A stretch of DNA of 64,000 nt. Origin: G963676205 sp964342525. GTDB taxonomy: Bacteria; Campylobacterota; Campylobacteria; Campylobacterales; Arcobacteraceae. The notes beneath the pieces were generated by a model. That model saw only the letters and a list, made by a program, of their open reading frames with translations, made no database searches and was not told the origin of the DNA. Position numbers and translations under genes: made by a program. Below, piece after piece: positions 1 to 8,647 of the stretch. Location of the stretch: assembly GCA_964342525.1 (NCBI GenBank), contig CAYFGQ010000007.1, positions 19,573-83,572 of the forward strand, in the 5' to 3' direction. Numbering within the stretch: the first letter of the stretch is position 1; each line of letters starts with the position of its first letter.

Positions 1-654
1 GAAGAGTTGCTCACCATCTTTTGTGATATATTTTATTTTTCCTTGCCAGATCTTATTTTGTTTTAATTGGGTAACACTCTCTTGAAGTAATGCCCTTGAC
101 ATATCAGGATGGATCAAAGTTTGATAGTTTACATCTAAAAGCTCTATAAGATCATAACCCATAGCTTCACAAAAAGAGTCATTTGCATATGTTATCAAAC
201 CTGTGATATCAGTTTTAAAAAGCATAGTAGTTCGCTCTATAACCTTTATATACTCTTTATGTTCACTAAGTAGTTGCTCTATTTGTTTTTGTTGTAGTTT
301 TTGTTTTGTGATATCTGTAACTATACCAAGCCAACACTCTTGATTGTTGTATGTTACTTCTGTTAGGGATAATAGTCCTGAAAATTCATTTCCATGGATA
401 TCTATAAAGGTTTGTTCTAGGTTTTCTAAGTGTTCTTCACTTAGACTATATTCATTTAATATTTGCTCTTTTTGATTATCTGAGACATAAAACTCTTTTA
501 TGTTTTTTCCTATCAATTCAGAAGGTTCAACCTTATATTGATTTCTAACATATTTATTTGCATATACAATTTCACCAGTAGTTTTTAAAGTAACTATAAC
601 AGGTGCAGCAAGATTGTTTAATAAAGTATCGATATTTTTAATATCATTTAGCAT
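1..654 (-). CDS. PAS-domain sensor protein, C-terminus beyond window
   Basis: The reading frame is open from an ATG at 654 to the window edge (218 codons), so this is the N-terminal part only. Two PAS-type segments can be read: residues about 5-115 (APVIVTLKTTGEIVYANKYV, then a typical ITKQK exit) and about 130-218 (TTMLFKTDITGLITYANDSF). No membrane segment precedes them, so it is probably cytoplasmic. The output domain (kinase, GGDEF or other) lies outside the window. A TATAAT-like -10 on this strand lies at 731-736, giving a leader of roughly 70 nt. The ribosome site before the ATG is weak (GTGGATAG). Confidence 0.8.
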   Translation of the reverse strand, partial: MLNDIKNIDTLLNNLAAPVIVTLKTTGEIVYANKYVRNQYKVEPSELIGKNIKEFYVSDNQKEQILNEYSLSEEHLENLEQTFIDIHGNEFSGLLSLTEVTYNNQECWLGIVTDITKQKLQQKQIEQLLSEHKEYIKVIERTTMLFKTDITGLITYANDSFCEAMGYDLIELLDVNYQTLIHPDMSRALLQESVTQLKQNKIWQGKIKYITKDGEQLF

Positions 655-769
655 ATACTATCCACTAAAAAATTTTACGTAATTCTAATGTAATCTTATT
701 TTACAACACATAAAATTTAAAAATAACGACATTATATTTTTCACAAATAATTTTACAAGCCCTTAAAAA

Positions 770-1930
770 CTACTCTTTTTTACTTTTTAAGAGTATCACA
801 AATTTTACACCTTTTGTAGAATTTTCAACCTTCATATCCCCACCAAAACTACTCTTTACTACTAGTTTTACCATATAAAGCCCTGTACCAGTTCCCTCTG
901 CTTTTGTGGTAAAATATGGATCAAATATCTTTTCCAGATTAGCATTTGGTATTCCCCCTGCATTATCTTCTACAGTTAAAAGGGTCTTCTCTCCAAACGA
1001 ACCTGATCGAATAATAATATTTCTAGGAGACTTAATATCCTTTTCAATAAAAGCATCTTTTGCATTTGTGATAAGATTTAAAAGTACCTGTTCAAGTTCA
1101 GTAGATACCCCATAAACCTTTTCATCATCCACATCTATATCTATATTTATATTGTTTGCTTCCATCTGTTTATCGATAAGATTTACTGTGTGTGAAATAG
1201 CATCTTTTAGTAAAAACTCACTTTTAGTTTTATCAGGATTAAAAAAATCCCTAAAACCATCTATAGTCTGGGATAAAAACTTTATCTGCTCCTTAGTGCT
1301 TTTATCAAAATCTTCAACAAATTCATCATCTATAGCACCAAACTTATGGGAACTACTCACATCTGAGCAATATAAAGATAATACATTTAAAGGCTGTTTT
1401 AATTGGTGTGCAATTACACCTATCATCTCACCCATTGTTGCCATCTTTGCTTGGTGAATAAGTACTTCATCCTTTTCATTTAGTTCATTCTCTTTTAGGT
1501 CAAGCTCTTCTGCTTTGATCTCAAGTTCATTTTCTGTTTGTTTTTTACTCTCAAAAAGATCAATATATACCTTTAGTTTTGAACTTAAAAGATTATCATC
1601 TATTGGTTTTGTGATATATTCTATAGCTCCTATATCATATCCCTTTTTTTGATACTCATCCTTATCATATATCCCTGTTATAAAGATAATTGGTATATCT
1701 TTAGTTTTATCGACCCCTTTTACATACTCAGCAAACTCAAACCCATCAATCTCTGGCATCTGTATATCTGATAGTATAAGATTTACCTCATCTTGCATAA
1801 GAATCTCCATACCCTCTGTAGCACTTAAGGCACTATAAATATTTACATCAAAACTATCTTCTATCATAAACTTTAAAGAGTGTATATTTTGTTCTATATC
1901 ATCAACTATAAGTATGCTAAATTTATCCAT
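770..1930 (-). CDS. Response regulator-histidine kinase (REC-HisKA-HATPase)
   Basis: The 386-residue soluble protein starts with a receiver domain (1-125; acidic pair D10/D11, phospho-acceptor D55 in LILSDIQMP, K108 in TKPI). A coiled coil follows (127-160), then a kinase core with the phospho-histidine H175 in AHQLKQPLN, an N box LITNAKDAF and G boxes DNAGGIP and GTGTGLYM. It closes a three-gene minus-strand operon, 44 nt after the membrane kinase. The inferred role is to receive phosphate from that kinase and drive a second relay step; its own downstream partner is not visible. The two-component fold is certain; the signal is unknown. Confidence 0.93.
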   Translation of the reverse strand: MDKFSILIVDDIEQNIHSLKFMIEDSFDVNIYSALSATEGMEILMQDEVNLILSDIQMPEIDGFEFAEYVKGVDKTKDIPIIFITGIYDKDEYQKKGYDIGAIEYITKPIDDNLLSSKLKVYIDLFESKKQTENELEIKAEELDLKENELNEKDEVLIHQAKMATMGEMIGVIAHQLKQPLNVLSLYCSDVSSSHKFGAIDDEFVEDFDKSTKEQIKFLSQTIDGFRDFFNPDKTKSEFLLKDAISHTVNLIDKQMEANNINIDIDVDDEKVYGVSTELEQVLLNLITNAKDAFIEKDIKSPRNIIIRSGSFGEKTLLTVEDNAGGIPNANLEKIFDPYFTTKAEGTGTGLYMVKLVVKSSFGGDMKVENSTKGVKFVILLKSKKE

Positions 1931-1974
1931 CTCATTTATCCTTTAAAAATGTTCCATTCTTCAAAAGAGAACAA

Positions 1975-3849
1975 CTAGTTGTTCTTTAAAATCATCTTTT
2001 TTATATTTTCTATATCTATTGGTTTTTGTACTATATTATTTATATTTTCAAATTTTATATTATCTGCTATGGCTATAGTATTTATATCCATATCATCTAT
2101 GATATTTTGTAACTCTATATCTTGATTATCCCCATCAAAGATCAATACATTTGCATCCATAAATTTTACTTCATCTAGTAATTTTGATTTATCATTTATT
2201 TGTACAAATTCTATCTCATCTATTTTTTTCAAAGCTACAATAAGAGCAAAAAATAGTGATGGATTATTATTAAAAAGTGCTATTTTAGGGGTATATTCTT
2301 CACCTTTTTGGGATTCCTCTTCAAAAAGCTCCATCTCCATTTCATGTCCGCTTTGTACTTGTGTAGGCTCTTTTATTAGATCATTTTTATCTTTTGGTTT
2401 AGAAATAAGTTCACTGGATAATTTCTTTTTAATAGTTACTAAAAAAGCTGTACCTATCCCCTCTTTACTTTTTACTTTGATATCTCCACCAAGAAGATGG
2501 GATAACTCTCTACAAATAGATAAACCAAGACCTGTACCACCAAACTTCCTAGTGGTACTTGAATCTGCTTGTTTAAATCTATCAAAAACACTCTGTAGTT
2601 TATCCATTGATATTCCTATACCATCATCTTGAACAAGGATTCTAATATCTTCACCTAGTTCATTTACGATCAATCTTATCTTTCCAGATTTTGTGAATTT
2701 TAGAGCATTGCTTAGTAGATTTTTTGCTATTTGTTTTATTCTATTTTCATCACTTTTAATTATGCTTATAGAATCATCTATTTTAAACTCAAAGTCTAAA
2801 CCTTTATTTCTTATTAGAGGTTCAAACATATCAACAACACTTTGCATAAGTGCCCGCAGATCAAAATCAAAACTATTAATATCCAACTGCCCAGCTTCCA
2901 TTTTAGAGATATCTAAAATATCATTGATCAAAAATAATAAATCATTTCCACTATTATTGATAACACGAAGGTTTTTAACTTGTTCCTCATCTAACTTATT
3001 TTGTTTGTTTTTCATCATAACTGAACTTATAAGGTTTATAGAATTTAGTGGAGTTTTTAACTCATGGCTCATATTTGCCAAAAAGTCATCTTTAGTCTGA
3101 CTAGCCTCAATTAACTCTCTTTTTTGAATCCTTAGCTCTTCAGTGATGCTTTTTAGCTTTTCACGTCTTTGTTTAATATCCTCACGCATCTGATGCATAG
3201 CACGGGATAAGGCACCTATCTCATCCTTTTGATCTTGATACTCTATCACTACCTCTTTATTTTCACCAATAAGTTTTGCAGTTCCTGCTAAATTTTCAAG
3301 TCTTTGGGTAATCCTTTTACCTATAAAGTATGATAAAAATGTAGATATCAATATCTCCACAAGGATTACTAAAATAGTATTTTGTTTATTTTTTTGAATA
3401 AACTGTGCATTTTCAGAGTTATCATAAATCAAAAGCATTGAGCCTATTTTGATATCATCTTCAATAAGCTCTTTAAATCTTATCTCATAAGACTCTTCAT
3501 CTATTACTACACTTTTATTTGCTTTTTCATTTATAAGCTCTTCAAAGCTTGCATATTTATAATTGTATTTTTGAGATAAAATATTGTCTTGGGAATCTAA
3601 AACAACTATGGAGTTTACTACATTTAATCTATTTGAGCTATCCACAATCTCATCTAAAGTAGCAAGATCATAAATAGAAACTGGTATTTTAAGTAGTCTA
3701 TCTAAAAATACTAGATTTGATTCTATCTTACTCTCGATTAGCTTATTAGATGAATTTGTAATGGCATAAAAATTCATAGAAACAATTAGTAAAATAAATA
3801 CTATCTCTAAAAGAACAAAAGATAGAATAAACCTATATTTAAATGACAT
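1975..3849 (-). CDS. Membrane sensor histidine kinase with degenerate C-terminal receiver
   Basis: The 624-residue kinase has TM1 at about 7-28, a periplasmic sensor of about 125 residues, TM2 at about 155-178 and a HAMP segment. A coiled coil then leads to HisKA (NMSHELKTPLNSI) and HATPase (N box NLLSNALKF, DDGIGIS, GGTGLGLSI). The last ~100 residues look like a receiver fold that kept a possible acceptor aspartate (LIFDGDN) and a KPI motif, but lost the usual acidic pair. It lies 9 nt downstream of the PhnD-like gene, so the binding protein probably presents ligand to the sensor domain. Family assignment is secure; the ligand is inferred only from the neighbour. Confidence 0.93.
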   Translation of the reverse strand: MSFKYRFILSFVLLEIVFILLIVSMNFYAITNSSNKLIESKIESNLVFLDRLLKIPVSIYDLATLDEIVDSSNRLNVVNSIVVLDSQDNILSQKYNYKYASFEELINEKANKSVVIDEESYEIRFKELIEDDIKIGSMLLIYDNSENAQFIQKNKQNTILVILVEILISTFLSYFIGKRITQRLENLAGTAKLIGENKEVVIEYQDQKDEIGALSRAMHQMREDIKQRREKLKSITEELRIQKRELIEASQTKDDFLANMSHELKTPLNSINLISSVMMKNKQNKLDEEQVKNLRVINNSGNDLLFLINDILDISKMEAGQLDINSFDFDLRALMQSVVDMFEPLIRNKGLDFEFKIDDSISIIKSDENRIKQIAKNLLSNALKFTKSGKIRLIVNELGEDIRILVQDDGIGISMDKLQSVFDRFKQADSSTTRKFGGTGLGLSICRELSHLLGGDIKVKSKEGIGTAFLVTIKKKLSSELISKPKDKNDLIKEPTQVQSGHEMEMELFEEESQKGEEYTPKIALFNNNPSLFFALIVALKKIDEIEFVQINDKSKLLDEVKFMDANVLIFDGDNQDIELQNIIDDMDINTIAIADNIKFENINNIVQKPIDIENIKKMILKNN

Positions 3850-3858
3850 CTAAAGGCC

Positions 3859-4647
3859 CTATTTATTATCCACAGCTAAACTTTTGATAATATCATATTC
3901 ACTAGAATCAATAGCCTTAAAAGCTTTTATACTAAGTGTCTTTTTAATCTCACTTGGCATATCAATAAAAGCTTTTTGAATCTTTGCTACAATCTCTTTA
4001 GATACTCTTGGATGAGCTGCTATTGGGTGACTTGGATATGGAGATGTTTTATATACAATATTTAACTTCTCTTTATCATTTTTCGCTGTAAAGTTATTGA
4101 AAGTCCTTACAATACCCCCACCTAGATATTCTATATCTCTAGATATACCCTTATAAACAGAATCGTGTGAGTTTACATAAAGCACCTTAGTATCTTTATC
4201 TATATCAATGCCAAACTTCTCTTTAAATTCTAATTTTGGAAGTAAAGTAGCTGCAAAAGCATTTGGTGCAGGAAATAAAAACTTTTTCCCCATTAAATTC
4301 TCTTTTGTAAATTCAACTTCTTTATTTTTTGATAATACAATACCTACAATATTTTTATTTGCCCTAGTAAAAGCTGTATAGTTTTGCTCATTTTTTGCCA
4401 CTATAAAATGGTATGGATTCATATATGAGATATCATATTTACCAGCATAAAGTTCTTTCTCAAACTTAGGAATCGATCTCTCTGTCTTAAAAACAACCTC
4501 AATACCTGTTTCATTATAAAGATATTCTGTCACTTTAGACCATTTTTTTGAAAGCTTTAGTGGACTTTGTTGTGGAACTACACCTAGTGTTATTTGTGTT
4601 GCATTTAAAGACAATGCAATCGCTATGATTAATAGTATTTTTTTCAT
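3859..4647 (-). CDS. PhnD-like phosphate/phosphonate-type periplasmic binding protein
   Basis: The 262-residue protein begins with a clear signal peptide (MKKILLIIAIALSLNA) followed by an SBP fold of the PhnD/PtxB family: TLGVVPQQSPLKLSKKW, then YDISYMNPYHF and the segment VYVNSHDSVYKGI-like with GGGIVRTF. The ribosome site AAGGGGAAAACA sits before the ATG at 4647. No ABC permease or ATPase is adjacent; instead two kinase genes follow in the same direction. This suggests a sensory binding protein rather than a transporter subunit. The family call is from recognition; phosphate, phosphonate or another oxyanion cannot be told apart. Confidence 0.88.
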   Translation of the reverse strand: MKKILLIIAIALSLNATQITLGVVPQQSPLKLSKKWSKVTEYLYNETGIEVVFKTERSIPKFEKELYAGKYDISYMNPYHFIVAKNEQNYTAFTRANKNIVGIVLSKNKEVEFTKENLMGKKFLFPAPNAFAATLLPKLEFKEKFGIDIDKDTKVLYVNSHDSVYKGISRDIEYLGGGIVRTFNNFTAKNDKEKLNIVYKTSPYPSHPIAAHPRVSKEIVAKIQKAFIDMPSEIKKTLSIKAFKAIDSSEYDIIKSLAVDNK

Positions 4648-4866
4648 TGTTTTCCCCTTTTAAATCTTATTATCACATAAATTAGTGTAACATAAGTATA
4701 ACAATTATCCATAGTAACACAATCAAATTAAATCAAACCTAAAATAATAACTTTAAAAATTCTTAATTTACTTATAATAGATATTATCATAAATTATAAC
4801 ATCTTAAGCTATAATTAATTTTACATTAACTAAAATTCGACCTAATTAATCAAGAAGGATAGATAA

Positions 4867-6273
4867 TTGACTAAAAAAATAATCGCAATATCTATATTAC
4901 CTATATTTTCATACTCCTTTGAGATAAACTTCACTGAAGCCTTAGATTTAGCACTACAAAACAATAAAGAGCTAAAAGCAAAAAAGCTATCTATTGCAAA
5001 AGCAAAAGAGGATTTAAAAGAGGCCAAAGGTTATGATTATGGTACATTAAAATTTAATGAAAACTATTCAAGAACAGACCATGCTGGATATGTATTTGGA
5101 ATGAAGATGGCTCAAAGAGGAGCTACTTTTAGTGATTTTGGATTTGACTATTTTATAGATAATATGGGTGGACTTATGTCCAACTCTAGCTCTACACAAG
5201 CAGCAACAAGAAGTGATCTATTAGCTCACGAACCAAATGAGTTAAATAATCCAGATGATCACTCAAACTTTGAGACTAAGCTATCATATGATATCCCTTT
5301 ATTTACTGGATTTAAACTTAGCTCAGCTAAAGATATGTCAAAACTACAAGTAAAAGCAAATGAGGCAAAATACACCTATGATGAAAAAGCTTTAGGATTA
5401 GAAGTACTAAAAGCTTATAATGGTGCAGTTGCAGCTAGATACTTTATAGATGCTACAACAAAAGCAAAAGAAGCTACAAGCTCTTTTGTAGAGTTTGCAA
5501 ATGAACTTTATAATGAAGGTCTTGTAACAGCTATAGATGTAAAACAAGCAGGAGTTTATGATCTAGGTGTAAATGCTAGATATGAAGAAGCAAACAATAG
5601 ATACCAACAAGCTCTTGCTTATCTTAGATTTTTAACTGGAAATACAGGGATAAATGGGGTAAAAGAGTTTATAAACATCTTACCAACAACAAGTGAGCTG
5701 ACTACCCTACAAGATAATGCTATTCAAAATAGAGATGATTATACTTGGATGGATTTAAATACTCAAACTATGAAAAAGAAGATAGATTTTGACTCTGCTG
5801 GAGAATATCCTATGGTAGGAGCACACGCAGAATATGGATACAATGAAGAAAGTGTATCTATGGATAATGATCAATCATACTACCTTCTAGCAGTTGGTTT
5901 AGAGTACAAAATATTTGATGGTATGAAAATAAGCACAGCAAAACAAAAAGCAAAAATCGAATACCAAAAAACAAACTACTACTTTGAATATATGAAAGAT
6001 GGTATCAAACTACAAGTGGAAAACAATCTTTTAAATCTTCAAACAAAACAAAAAATACTAAAAGAGAAGATCAAAGCAGGTGATCTAGCAGATGAAGTTT
6101 TACTTCAATCAAAAGAGATGTATAAAAACAACCTAATAAATATGTCAAACCTACTTATGCAACAAGCAAATGCCCAAAGAGCAAGAGCTGAAGTGATCAA
6201 ATCAAAATATGACGTAACAATAGCAGCAGCAGAGCTTAAACTTTCACTTGGTGAATCATTAAAAGAAAACTAG
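4867..6273 (+). CDS. TolC-family outer membrane efflux protein
   Basis: The start is TTG at 4867, chosen because AAGAAGGA (4852-4859) stands 7 nt upstream and the signal peptide (KKIIAISILPIFSYSFE) begins there. The 468-residue protein has the TolC/OEP layout: two repeats rich in long amphipathic helices, with NFTEALDLALQNNKELKAKK at the start and a second LQTKQKILKEKIKAGDLADE region near the end. It is the first gene of an operon with an adaptor (10 nt later) and the two RND half-permeases, so it should form the outer-membrane channel of that tripartite pump. The substrate is unknown. Confidence 0.92.
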   Translation: MTKKIIAISILPIFSYSFEINFTEALDLALQNNKELKAKKLSIAKAKEDLKEAKGYDYGTLKFNENYSRTDHAGYVFGMKMAQRGATFSDFGFDYFIDNMGGLMSNSSSTQAATRSDLLAHEPNELNNPDDHSNFETKLSYDIPLFTGFKLSSAKDMSKLQVKANEAKYTYDEKALGLEVLKAYNGAVAARYFIDATTKAKEATSSFVEFANELYNEGLVTAIDVKQAGVYDLGVNARYEEANNRYQQALAYLRFLTGNTGINGVKEFINILPTTSELTTLQDNAIQNRDDYTWMDLNTQTMKKKIDFDSAGEYPMVGAHAEYGYNEESVSMDNDQSYYLLAVGLEYKIFDGMKISTAKQKAKIEYQKTNYYFEYMKDGIKLQVENNLLNLQTKQKILKEKIKAGDLADEVLLQSKEMYKNNLINMSNLLMQQANAQRARAEVIKSKYDVTIAAAELKLSLGESLKEN

Positions 6274-6283
6274 AGGATAAAAT

Positions 6284-7039
6284 ATGAAGAAAATAAATTT
6301 AATAGCACTATTATTAATCATCACAAGCACAATTGCTAGTGCAAAGGTGATAGAACTAAGTGGAACAGTAATCTCTGATAATGAAAAGTTTATGACAAGT
6401 AGATTTATGGGCTTTGTAAAATCTGTAAATGTGGATGCGGGATCTATGGTAAAAAAAGGGGATCTACTTTATGAGATCGACTCTATAGAGATAGATAGTA
6501 AAAAACAACAAGCTACCCTAGCAGTACAAATGTATGAAAACCAATACCTAAATGTAAAAAGAAACTATGAGAGATTCTCTAGACTTTATGATAAAGGACT
6601 TGTATCTAAGTTTGAAGTTGAGCAACTTGAACTTGGAGCAAAAAACCTAAAAAATATGGTAGATATTTCAAAACTACAACTACAAGAAGTAAACAACCAA
6701 TACCAATACCTAAAAATAGTAGCACCAAATGATGGGGTAGTGATCAAAAAGATGGTAAAAACAGGTGAAATGGCAATGCCGGGAATGCCTGCAATTGTTT
6801 TATCTGATCTTACATCTCTAAAAATAAATACAGAGATAGCTGAAGGTGATCTAAAAAATATCAAAATAGATCAAAAAGTAAATATCCAAATCCCATCAAT
6901 CTCTTATAAAACAACAGGAACAATCTCAGCAATCGTACCAAGCTCAAACCCTATGACCCATAAATTTACTGTAAAAATAAAGTTTAAATCAAACAGTAAA
7001 GTTTATCCGGGAATGTACACAAAAATAGTGATCAAGTAG
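6284..7039 (+). CDS. RND efflux periplasmic adaptor (membrane fusion protein), short form
   Basis: The protein has 251 residues with a signal peptide (KKINLIALLLIITSTIASAK). A lipoyl/barrel-sandwich half motif (GFVKSVNVDAGSMVKKGDLL) is followed by a helical hairpin (about 70-135), the second lipoyl half (IVAPNDGVVIKKMVKTGEM) and a beta-barrel domain ending in YPGMYTKIVIK. It is shorter than typical HlyD/AcrA adaptors (350-400), lacking the C-terminal membrane-proximal domain. It sits between the TolC gene and the permease genes with spacings of 10 and 6 nt. It should link inner and outer membrane parts of this pump. Confidence 0.92.
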   Translation: MKKINLIALLLIITSTIASAKVIELSGTVISDNEKFMTSRFMGFVKSVNVDAGSMVKKGDLLYEIDSIEIDSKKQQATLAVQMYENQYLNVKRNYERFSRLYDKGLVSKFEVEQLELGAKNLKNMVDISKLQLQEVNNQYQYLKIVAPNDGVVIKKMVKTGEMAMPGMPAIVLSDLTSLKINTEIAEGDLKNIKIDQKVNIQIPSISYKTTGTISAIVPSSNPMTHKFTVKIKFKSNSKVYPGMYTKIVIK

Positions 7040-7045
7040 GTAAAA

Positions 7046-8647
7046 ATGGATAAAGATTTAAATCATATAAAAGTAAAGGATTATGCAGGAAAGTTAGCAA
7101 AAGCTTTTTTGTATAATCCCCTTACAGCAGTTCTAGCCATATTTTTACTAGCTATTGGATATATAGCTTTAGAGATCACACCTAGAGAGGAAGATCCACA
7201 AATATCAATTAGTGGAGGTACAGTAATAGTACCAGCCCCAGGACTTACACCAAATGAAGTAAGAAAAGTGATCATTGAACCTTTAGAGCGTAAACTTCGC
7301 GAGATTAAAGGTATAGAGCATATTTATGGAATCTCAGCTGATAATGTAGGTATCGTAAATGTGATGTATTATATTGGTCAAAATAGAGAGGAATCAAACC
7401 TAAAACTATATGATAAAGTGATGCAAAATATGGATCAAATGCCAAAAGGACTTATGCAACCACTTGTAAGACCTTTTGATATAGATATTGATATCCCTAT
7501 TGTAAATATCGCCTTTTATGCAAAAAATGATTCTGTATCAAAGATACAACTATTTGAAAAAGTAAGGGAGATCCAACAAGAGATAAATGCCCTAGATAGT
7601 GTTTCAAAAACAACATTAAAAGGAGCAAATAAAGAGCAATACAATGTAGAAGTAGATATCAATAAACTAAAAGGATATCATCTATCTTTAGGTCAAATCA
7701 TGCAAGCTATCAAATCAATAGCAGTAAATGTACCAGATGTAAAAGGTAAAACATCAGATAATCACCTTGTAATCTTTGGTGTAAAAAATGCAATTGAATC
7801 GGTAAAAGATGTACAAAACCTAATAGTAGCTCAATATATGGGAAGCCCAATCTACCTAAAAGATGTAGCAAAAGTAAGCTCAGGAATAGATATACAAAAC
7901 TTCCAAAGTGCCCAAATTTTACTAAAAGAAGATGGATTTAAAACAAAAGATCAAATCACCCTATCCATCTCAAAACTTGGTGGAACAAATGCAGTATATG
8001 TAGCAGATGATACATTAGCTAAGCTTGAAGAATATAAGGATGAACTAGTAAATCTAGGTATAGGATACACTATCACTAGAGATTATGGACAAAGGGCAGA
8101 TGTAGCTGTAAATGATCTTGTAAACAATATCATAGTGACAATTGTAATCATATCTATCACTCTAATATTTTTCCTAGGATGGAGAGAATCTCTTATCGTA
8201 ACATTTACAGTTCCAGCCATCTTAGCAGTAACACTTTTCATAGCCTACTTAGGAGATCAAACAATAAATAGGATCACCCTATTTGCCTTTTTACTCTCCC
8301 TTGGATTACTAGTGGATGCAGCGATCATTGTGATAGAAAATATCCATAGACACTTACAAAATAGTAAAGGTGAAGATATTGATGAGATAGCAGTAAAAGC
8401 AACAGATGAGATAGGATCACCAACAAATATGGCAACCTTTGCCATCATCCTTACAATGGTTCCTATGGCATTTGTAGGTGGTATGATGGGTGAGTTTATG
8501 AAACCTATCCCACTAAATGTACCAGTAGCCCTACTAGCATCCCTAATAGTGGCTTATATCTTTACCCCATATCTAGCAAGAAAACTTCTTAAAAGACCAA
8601 AAGATAAAGAGATAAAAAATGTAGAAGTAAAAGAGGAGCAAATCTAA
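7046..8647 (+). CDS. RND efflux permease, N-terminal half
   Basis: The 533-residue protein corresponds to the first half of an RND pump: TM1 (about 20-40, NPLTAVLAIFLLAIGYIALE), the porter loop (PREEDPQISISGGTVIVPAP, VRKVIIEPLERKLREIKGIE) and TM2-6 from about 355. In TM4 the proton-relay motif reads GLLVDAAIIVIEN, with D424 present and the second acidic position replaced by alanine, as in heavy-metal HME pumps. It ends in a hydrophilic tail at 533. The stop overlaps the start of the second half by one base (TAATG), so the two halves are translationally coupled and must assemble into one pump. Confidence 0.93.
   Translation: MDKDLNHIKVKDYAGKLAKAFLYNPLTAVLAIFLLAIGYIALEITPREEDPQISISGGTVIVPAPGLTPNEVRKVIIEPLERKLREIKGIEHIYGISADNVGIVNVMYYIGQNREESNLKLYDKVMQNMDQMPKGLMQPLVRPFDIDIDIPIVNIAFYAKNDSVSKIQLFEKVREIQQEINALDSVSKTTLKGANKEQYNVEVDINKLKGYHLSLGQIMQAIKSIAVNVPDVKGKTSDNHLVIFGVKNAIESVKDVQNLIVAQYMGSPIYLKDVAKVSSGIDIQNFQSAQILLKEDGFKTKDQITLSISKLGGTNAVYVADDTLAKLEEYKDELVNLGIGYTITRDYGQRADVAVNDLVNNIIVTIVIISITLIFFLGWRESLIVTFTVPAILAVTLFIAYLGDQTINRITLFAFLLSLGLLVDAAIIVIENIHRHLQNSKGEDIDEIAVKATDEIGSPTNMATFAIILTMVPMAFVGGMMGEFMKPIPLNVPVALLASLIVAYIFTPYLARKLLKRPKDKEIKNVEVKEEQI

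Noticed and set aside
1152..1457. Plus-strand frames inside the REC-kinase and other long genes
   Set aside because: They run opposite well-supported genes, have no ribosome sites and low-complexity Ser/Phe/Ile composition typical of antisense shadows.
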